In this document: positions 7,551 to 14,048 of the stretch, piece by piece
Layout: each line of letters opens with the position of its first letter
How positions within the stretch are numbered: position 1 is the stretch's first letter
Assembly: GCA_028456385.1 (NCBI GenBank)
Contig: JALNQF010000793.1
Coordinates: forward strand, 1 to 14,048
Source of the DNA: Ophiosphaerella korrae
Taxonomy: Eukaryota; Ascomycota; Dothideomycetes; Pleosporales; Phaeosphaeriaceae
Length of the DNA stretch: 14,048 nt
Direction: 5' to 3'
Position numbers and translations under genes: made by a program
The notes under the pieces: model-generated
Seen by the model: only the letters and a program-made list of their open reading frames with translations
Told to the model about the DNA's origin: nothing
The model's database searches: none

Positions 7551-10500
7551 TAGAGAGTAGTATAGTTCCTATAGAAATAAAGATATAGAGTAGCTATAAT
7601 AAAAGAAAGTAGAATAAAAGTATAGCTAAAAGAGATAGCCTATATAATAGACCTACTAATAGAAGATTTAGAAGGGGAAGAACCCTAGACCCTATTAATC
7701 TAGGCTAAAGAATAAGTACTAGATAAAGAGACTACTATAGCTTCCTCTAAAGAACTACAAGAAAGTAAAAGATAAGTTAGTATAAAAGGCATAGAATATA
7801 CCTAGCTAGATATATATAGCTACAATAGCTATATAACAATAGATATAGAAGAATAAAACAAAGAATAGAGATTTATTTAAATATACTTAATAGTTATAAG
7901 TATAGAGGAAGCGTACAAAGACTAGAAAGAACGCAATCCTAAAGAAATAAAGTTTATACTATTTTAAGAATAGATAAAGTAATATATAGTTATAGTAAGA
8001 AGAATGCCTATATAAAAAAAATAGTAGTACCTTATAAGAAAAACACGATAGATTAATAAAGCCTATACACTAAGAGTACTAGTAATGTACTATATCCTAA
8101 TAATAGATATACCTAGAAGAGATAAGTACTAAGAAGGGGATAATAAACTAATAGATCTAAAACATCTAGTACACTTTAAAGTATTATAGATATTATACCT
8201 AGATAAGAATTATATTATATATAGAAACTCTAAAGTAAACAACAATATATAGCCTATATAGAGAAGAGGCTATAACTATATAAGAGTAATCTTAGTAGAA
8301 GATATCTAAAGATAGGAAATAATCCTAGAAGATAGATACGTAGTAGTAAGACCTAGTCTAAAACTATCTAAAAAATACGTCTAAGGAGGACTATAGTATA
8401 AGTGTATATACGACAAATACTTAAAACACAAAGAATATAAGCTTAAAGTAGGCCTATAGCTTAAAAAAAACAGATAGTTTATAAAGAAGCCTAAGTAAGA
8501 ATAGCTAGAAGGCGTAAGAGGCCTATATATTACAAAAACAGGTACTTACTAAGAAAAAAAAGTACGATTAATAATTAACAGCAGAGCTACAAGAAACTTT
8601 ATATTAAAGAAGTTTATAGAAACATAAGGAATAAGGTATATAACAAAGAAATATCCTTAACAATTAAGTACGATTAAAGGAAAACTATTCTAAGAACCTA
8701 TTAGATTCGAAACAGTTCTCTCTATATTAAAACTAGAAGGAATAACAATTAAAAATATAGTTATAGATATAATAACAATTAATAACAAATAAGATATAAT
8801 ACTAGGAATACTATAGTTATAAATAACTAACCTATAGATTAATTAGAGAATAAGAAAAATTAACTACTATAGAATAGATATGTTAAAAGCTAATATAAGC
8901 ACTTATAAAGGAGAATTCCCTAAAGAGTATAAAAAATAGGAAAAACAACTTATAGAACCTAAAGATTACCTTCTAGAATATTAACTATAGGACCTAGCAA
9001 TAGAACTAGTAGAAGGTAAAGACGTAGGATAGAGCCTAGTCTACTAGAAAATAGAAGAAGAATCTAAAATTAAATAAACATTTATCTAGAATGTAATAAA
9101 AAAAAGATAGATAAAAGAATCTAAATCCTTAGTAGCGCATAGACTTATATTTGTAGATAAAAAGGGAATAAGTAATAAGAGACCTTACGTAGATTTTAGG
9201 AAAACTAACGTAATTATAAACAAGAACTAATACCTATTACTATAAATAGACAAAATACAAGATAGATTATAAAGAGTAAGAATCTTTACAAAACTAGATA
9301 TTTAGAACGCGTACTACTAGATTAGAATTAAAAAAGGAGATAAATAGAAAATAGCGTTTAGAACATAGTATAGACTATACAAATATCTAGTTATACTATT
9401 TAGCTTAATAAACGCACTAGCAGCATTCTAAGAAAGGATTAATATAGTACTAAGAGAGTACTTAGACGTATTTATATTTATATACCTAGATAATATCCTT
9501 ATATTTTTAGAAATAGAGGAAGAACACGTACAACACGTATACAAAGTACTAGAGAAACTAGTAGAAAATAAACTATTTCTAAAAATAAGAAAATACGAAT
9601 TTTATATAAAGGAAACAGACTTCCTTAGATTTATTATTAAACTAAGAAAAATTAAGATTAACCTAGAGAAGATTAAATTAATTAACAAATAGCTAATACT
9701 AAAAAACCTAAAAGAAGTATAACAATTTTATAGGTTAGCTAACTTCTATAGAAAGTTAATAATAGGATAGTTAGAAGATATAGAACTAATAACTAGACTT
9801 ATAAAAAAAGATACGCTATTTAAGTAGACGAGAGAATACAATAAAGTATTTAAGAAAATTAAAAGAAAGTTTATAGAAAACCTAGTTATTAGAATATACA
9901 ACCTAGACCTACTAGTAGTAGTAAAGACAAACGCATCTAACTTAGTCTATAGAATAGCACTAATACAAGAAGACCTAGAAACTAATAAGGAGTATTTAGT
10001 CGAATACTTTTCTAAAAAAATAAAGCTAGTAGAGCTTAACTATCTAATCTATAATAAAGAGATACTAGCAATATATAAAGTATTTAAGTAATAGAGAGTA
10101 TATTTATAAAGAGTAAAATACTAGACAAAGGTCTATATAGACTATAAGAACCTTATAGGATTTATAATAAATAAAGAACTATTATAACGCTATATAAGAT
10201 AGTAGGAGTTTCTATTAATATTTAATATAGAAATAATATATATAAAAGGGAAAGACAACTAATTTATAGACGCCCTTAGTAGAAGACTAGACTTACAAGA
10301 AGAAGTAAGCGCTACTAGTATAGTTCTAATTAAGAATAAAGAAAGATATTTAGTCTTAAATACACCTAAAATAGCTACAACACTTAAAAGAACAAGTAGC
10401 AAGCTAGATAAATAGATTTAGAAAATAACGCAAGAAGTATCTAAAGAAATAGAAAAACTAGAAACTTAAGAAGGACTAGTACAAGCCTATAGAAGAATAT

Positions 10501-11633
10501 ACATTCTAGAAAAGATCTAAAGAGAATTTATACAGCAATTCTACAAATTGCTAGTATATAGACACTAAGGTATTAACAAGATATTAGATAGACTCTTAAG
10601 AGACTATTATATCCTAAAGGCAAGATAACTAGTAATAGAAGTACTATAAGACTATATAGAATACTATAGAAATAAACATAATAAATACGTACTATATAGA
10701 ATACTATAACTAATAGAGATACTAGAATAACTATAGAGAATTATTATAATAGACTTTATTACAAAATTACCTAAGTCTAAAAACCTAATATTAAGAGTTA
10801 AGTATAATAGAATCCTAATAATAGTAGATAAACTTATAAAGTACTTATACTTTAGACTATATAAGGAAAAAAGTAGAATAGAAGTTATAGCTTACTAGGT
10901 TCTAGGAACTGTAATTAGCTAATATAGACTACTAGATAAGATTATTATAGATAGAGACGTAAGATTTACATTAAAACTATAAGGAACAATAATAGTATAA
11001 TTAGGAATTAAATATACAATGTTAATAGTATACTACCTATAGATAGATAGATAATTAGAACGTATAAATTAGATAGTAGAATAATACCTAAGATACTACC
11101 TTAATTACAACTAGAATAACTAGGTATAACTACTACCTATAGCACAACTAGCATACAACAGCGCAAAGAATATAGTAATAGGAGTAATACTTTTTTTTGT
11201 AAACTACGGATTTAAGCCTAATATATACTAGATACTAAGAAACTAGATATCTTAGTCCCTAAGAGGAGAAAACTTCGCTAATAAACTTAAGAATATATAG
11301 GATTAACTAAGACAAGACGTAGAATTCCTATATAATTGTATAGCTAAGTACTATAACAAGAAGTATAAAGAAAGACCTTAATTTAGAGAGAGAGAAAAAG
11401 TATAGTTAGTATAGAAAAATATTAAGAGCAAGAGACTAAGCTTAAAATTAGACTACGTTAAGATAGGACTATACAAAATTAAGAAAGAAGTTACGCTAGT
11501 TATATTTAAATTAAAGCTACTAAATAAAATAAAGATACACCTAACCTTCTACGTAGTACTACTTAAGATAGTACTATAAAACGTAGAACTACTAGTGTAT
11601 AAAGTAGACACGTATAGAGAATAAGAAGAATAG

Positions 11634-11783
11634 GAAGTTAAAGAAATCTTAGCACACTAGTTCTATAATAGTAGGAACTACTATATAGTAAAATAGATAA
11701 GTATAGACAAAAAAGGATAACTATAGGAAGAAATATAGGAACTAGAGGACAACCTTAACTACTCTAAGAAACTAGAGAACTTC
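11634..11783 (+). other. Degraded chromodomain of copy B
   Basis: The stretch reads EVKEILAH, then YYIVK-stop, then DKKGQ, then EEI-stop-ELEDNLN. Stops occupy the Trp positions of the chromodomain pattern. It corresponds base for base to 2398-2547 in copy A. Confidence 0.8.
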
Positions 11784-11786
11784 TAA

Positions 11787-12056
11787 AGTTAAAACCCTCT
11801 AGAACGCCTAGCAGCAAACTAAGAGAACTAACATTACTATCGCTAGATAGAGAGGCGATAGGAGCGCCTAACGTAGGACCTACTATAGCAATACTAAATA
11901 CCTTATCTAAGTCTAGCTTAGCTTCTAGAGCTACTAACTACACAGCTAATTTCTTATTATTTAGCGCCTTTATCTTACGAAGATAGGAGAGATAAGCTTA
12001 ATTCTCTACTAGCTTACTCTACGCAAGCTCTAGGATAGATAAACAAGGACCTACCT
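11787..12056 (+). other. Post-pol region of copy B with a 396-bp internal deletion
   Basis: From 11787 to about 12030 the sequence matches 2551-2794 of copy A, then jumps to the equivalent of 3187 onward. The junction is a single AGCTC, which occurs twice in A (2790-2794 and 3186-3190). The antisense frame described for copy A is therefore cut in B to its C-terminal part. No complete gene is visible here. Confidence 0.8.
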
Positions 12057-12070
12057 AGAGGAAAGGATAG
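12057..12070 (+). other. Polypurine tract of copy B
   Basis: The purine-rich run agaggaaaggatag lies immediately before the TATTAC start of the 3' LTR, the expected place for the plus-strand primer. Confidence 0.7.
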
Positions 12071-12196
12071 TATTACAATAGTAACAAGAGAAATATAGAT
12101 AGAACTAATTAGCCCTACGACTAAAGGATCGAGCTCTTACAAACACAAAGAATATAAACTTAATTAAGAAACTATATATAATTAGGACACCTAGGG

Positions 12197-12259
12197 TAAT
12201 CTATAATCTATAGACTCTTAGCGTTAATAGATTATAGATTAAGGTAATCTACGATCTAT
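12197..12259. repeat. LTR hairpin cluster, copy B 3' LTR
   Basis: Direct arm 12197-12211, exact inverted arm 12227-12241 after a 15-base loop, and a third copy at 12245-12259 with two changes (taatctacgatctat). The stem-forming arms are identical in all three LTRs. The third arm varies. Confidence 0.9.
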
Positions 12260-12418
12260 TGTTCTTAGTAGTAATAGATTAATAGATTAGGATAAGTATA
12301 TAGTTAGTAGCGACGCGCATTATTAAGATAGTATTAGTAATTTAATTCTTTAACTATAGAACGCTAATACAAGATAGTTGTAAAACATCTTCTATTGTTT
12401 ATAGTTATTATAGATCCC

Positions 12419-12426
12419 TATATAAA
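12419..12426 (+). promoter_or_regulatory. TATA-like box in the 3' LTR
   Basis: TATATAAA after GATCCC, in the same place as in the 5' LTR of copy B. In a 3' LTR it would not drive the element itself. It is listed because it shows the motif is conserved between the two LTRs. Confidence 0.3.
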
Positions 12427-12501
12427 CTTTTGTTATTACCTTATAATCTACTAACTCTTCTAAGATAGGTACCTGTAGTTAACGACAAGAGGCCCGTTAC
12501 A

Positions 12502-12506
12502 CTTTC
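12502..12506. repeat. Right target-site duplication of copy B (CTTTC)
   Basis: It is identical to 5857-5861. The distance between the two copies (6645 bp) is a multiple of three, and the copia frame is the same on both sides. Confidence 0.88.
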
Positions 12507-14048
12507 TAGTAGGTTAGCGTTTATTCTTATCTTAATTACTTTTGTTATTATTTCTTAACTAGCTCTCTTAGCTCCTCTATTTAGCTTGTATATATATACT
12601 AAAGTACTCTTAACTATAATCTCTTCTTATTTAGCCTAAATCTAGAAGTACATCTTACTTTTCTATAGAAGCGTTACTACTTTATTATCTTACTAGAGTA
12701 TACACGTATAAAGCTTATAGCGCGTTAGTAGTAGCTTTATAAAGTTTTTAAATACTCTTATTATTTCTTAGAGCGTTTTACCTTATAATAGGTAGGTATA
12801 GAGCTTACTACTATACTTGTACTTAAGTAGTATAGTCTAAACTTCTCTAAAGTAGCTAGTAGGTATATTAAATAGGTTCTATACTACTCGCTAGTATAAG
12901 CGTAGGGCTCTCTCTCTAGGCTACCTTAAGATAACTTACTTAGCGTAAGCTATTAAGCAATACTTATACTTAATACGCGCTATCCTATTAATATGCATGT
13001 TTCTTATACTTGTTACTAGCGCTTATAGTACTTTTAGTCTAAGATAACTAGCTCTAGCGTACTAGAGCTCTTCTAAGTTGCTTCTAGGCGTTGTGCGCTA
13101 TAAGTTAAGCTAGTAATTAACTTAATTACCTTAAGTTATACTTATAATAGTTAGATAAAACGTAATAGGCTTATATTTAATAAAAGTAAGGTTATATTTA
13201 CGTATTAGCGTTACTAGTATAATACTCTCTACTAGTGTTCCTACTCTTAGAGTTACGTTAAAACCTTAATACTAGGCTCTAGCTTACTATAATTAAGCTT
13301 TAGATACTATATTAATATAAAATCCTTTAACTACTACTACTTTATAAAGTACAAGATTCTTTATATACTTACTACAAGCTCTATTTAGAGCGTTCTTAAG
13401 AACTTAAGTACTTTTACTAAGTATTAGAAACGCTTATATACTTACCTCTACGTAGCTTATACCTTTTACTCTTATAAAAGAGCCTAGTTCTATAAGACTT
13501 ATTAAGTTAACTAAGTAGAGAGTAGCTCTATTATTAAGTATAGTACTCTTAGAGAGTAAGTAAGTGTTAAAATCTAGCGTTAAGTAAGCTCTAGGTGCTA
13601 GCTTAATAAGTTTACCTAAGTTAATAAGTATACCTAGGTTAATAAGTACTACGTTTAGCTAGCCTAAGTAGACTAGAGCCTTTAATTTAACTAACTCTAA
13701 GCTAGCTTTAACTAGTTCCTATAAGAGACTAGCTTACTTTTAAGTTACTAAGGTTTTAACTACTATAAAGCGTAGCTTATCTAAATAAGCCTATATTTTT
13801 ACTTTTCTATTATTATCTATTTTAAATAGATTACTAGTAAGCGCTACTTATACCTATCTATAATCTTATAGCTTCTAGTAGTAAGCTTAGCTATATAAGT
13901 AGTTATATTTTAAGTTAGTACTTAAGCTTAAGCTTAGCTTAGATCCTCTAATTGTTATAAATACGCTAGCTCCTTAATTAGTAGTTTAGAGCTTATACTC
14001 CTATAATAGAGCTAAGTAGATACTACTAATTTACTCTAGCGTAAGTAC
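12507..14048 (-). pseudogene. Ty1/copia polyprotein fragment: Gag C-terminus, protease, integrase
   Basis: This is the upstream part of the copia polyprotein, read leftwards in the same frame as 3661-5861. About 13560-14048 is a stop-riddled, low-complexity Gag C-terminus with 18-bp repeats; I could not place a zinc knuckle. The protease is centred at 13521-13538, where D-[NS]-G-A-T reads NNRAT, followed by LYLVN and GSFIRVKG near 13460-13500. Integrase follows at about 13100-12507: RNMHINRIARIKYKY near 12985, DNK in place of the D-N-G motif, then VYIYKLNRGAKRAS near 12557-12600. That last stretch is the former P-Y-T-P-x-x-N-G-x-A-E-R box with the catalytic Glu now Lys (12567-12569). The reading breaks at the CTTTC site and resumes at 5861. 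Confidence 0.85.
13603..13650 (-). repeat. 18-bp tandem repeat in the copia Gag C-terminus
   Basis: Units start at 13603, 13621 and 13639 with the shared start ttaataagt; the first two are full length and the third is partial. The period of six codons keeps the frame, so the ancestor had a short hexapeptide repeat before the protease. Confidence 0.7.

Larger units (their letters stand above)
6354..11786 (+). pseudogene. Gag-Pol polyprotein pseudogene of chromovirus copy B
   Basis: One frame (codons at multiples of three) runs about 5.4 kb. A likely start is 6354, ATA for a lost ATG, followed by VESLISKAP; other starts are possible. Gag capsid lies at about 6600-7140 (LPKIPILKKF near 6615, then EKKVIYIRIYL), followed by two zinc knuckles at 7257-7367 with all ligands changed to Tyr. 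Protease D-S-G-A-T reads NSRAT at 8577-8591. A pre-RT segment (FPKEY, about 8917) leads to RT at about 9100-9780 with YLDN at 9483-9494. RNase H lies at about 9890-10290, with T-D-A-S read as TNAS. Integrase lies at about 10480-11580 with IDFITKLP at 10749-10772, IIIDRDVRF, and LERIN. A chromodomain lies at 11634-11783. Stops occur throughout at Trp and Gln sites. The end is set at TAA 11784-11786, beyond which stops become denser. No functional product is possible. Confidence 0.92.
5862..12501 (+). mobile_element. Full-length Ty3/gypsy chromovirus copy B (6640 bp), RIP-inactivated
   Basis: This is a complete LTR retrotransposon: 5' LTR 5862-6292, short leader, a single Gag-Pol frame 6354-11786, post-pol region, polypurine tract and 3' LTR 12071-12501. 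It is flanked by CTTTC duplications. Domain order is Gag with two zinc knuckles, protease, RT, RNase H, integrase, chromodomain, as in Ty3/gypsy chromoviruses. Every recognised motif falls on codons starting at multiples of three from Gag to chromodomain, so the ancestor had one continuous Gag-Pol ORF and no net frameshift has occurred since. It differs from copy A by a 396-bp deletion after Pol and by many transitions. Confidence 0.95.
12071..12501 (+). repeat. 3' LTR of copy B (431 bp)
   Basis: It starts TATTACAATAG and ends CCCGTTACA, the least mutated terminus in the window, which supports an ancestral TGTTAC...GTTACA. The length is the same as that of the 5' LTR. CTTTC follows directly. 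Confidence 0.93.
3661..14048 (-). mobile_element. Ty1/copia retrotransposon, interrupted by Ty3 copy B, both ends outside the window
   Basis: This composite element on the minus strand is made of 12502-14048 (upstream part) and 3661-5861 (downstream part), with copy B in between. The domain order along the minus strand is Gag C-terminus, protease, integrase, then RT. This is the Ty1/copia order (integrase before RT), unlike the Ty3 copies. All recognised motifs lie in one frame on both sides of the insertion. No copia LTR is seen: the Gag start lies beyond position 14048, and the RNase H and 3' LTR probably lie to the left of copy A. Confidence 0.88.

Noticed and set aside
6354..11786. A programmed frameshift between Gag and Pol in copy B
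   Set aside because: Capsid, zinc knuckles, protease, RT, integrase and chromodomain all lie in one frame, so the ancestor had a single Gag-Pol ORF.
1..14048. A recoded genome in which TAG and TAA encode Gln or Trp (ciliate-like code)
   Set aside because: The long stop-interrupted frames look like this at first, but invariant Cys, His, Asp, Glu and Gly residues are also lost by C:G to T:A changes, and TGG is absent. Mutation explains both; recoding explains only the stops.
13560..14048. A zinc knuckle in the copia Gag C-terminus
   Set aside because: No C-x2-C-x4-H-x4-C spacing, even allowing Tyr for Cys and His, was found in the copia frame.

Overview
The window is a transposon graveyard. 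I find no intact gene, no host gene, and no tRNA or rRNA. It fits an AT-rich, RIP-mutated (repeat-induced point mutation) heterochromatic block of a filamentous ascomycete. The evidence is retrotransposon polyproteins of fungal type that still align in one frame over kilobases but are full of TAG/TAA stops. Their changes at invariant positions are C:G to T:A transitions (Cys to Tyr, Asp to Asn, Gly to Arg, Trp or Gln to stop). The organism itself cannot be named from this sequence.

Layout: (1) 1-3660, + strand: the 3' part of a Ty3/gypsy chromovirus (copy A), cut by the window start. It holds RT, RNase H, integrase and chromodomain (1-2550), a post-pol region (2551-3216), a polypurine tract and the 3' LTR (3231-3660). 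(2) 3661-5861, - strand: a Ty1/copia pol fragment running from the integrase C-terminus to RT. (3) 5862-12501, + strand: a full-length 6.64-kb Ty3/gypsy chromovirus (copy B) with two 431-bp LTRs, flanked by a perfect 5-bp target duplication CTTTC. (4) 12502-14048, - strand: the remainder of the same copia element (integrase core, protease, Gag C-terminus), running off the window end.

The two copia pieces are one element. If copy B and one CTTTC copy are removed (6645 bp, a multiple of three), the integrase reading continues in frame across the junction. Copy A appears to have landed in the same copia element, in the RT-to-RNase H part, because copia homology stops exactly at the end of A's 3' LTR. 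The order of events is therefore copia first, then two related Ty3 elements inside it, with RIP on all of them.

The most unusual signals are these. TGA and TGG (complement TCA and CCA) are almost completely missing from 14 kb on both strands while TGT and TGC persist. A possible antisense reading frame lies downstream of the chromodomain. A 396-bp microhomology-bounded deletion separates B from A. Each LTR carries a direct/inverted/direct 15-mer hairpin cluster. All readings were made by eye without alignment software.
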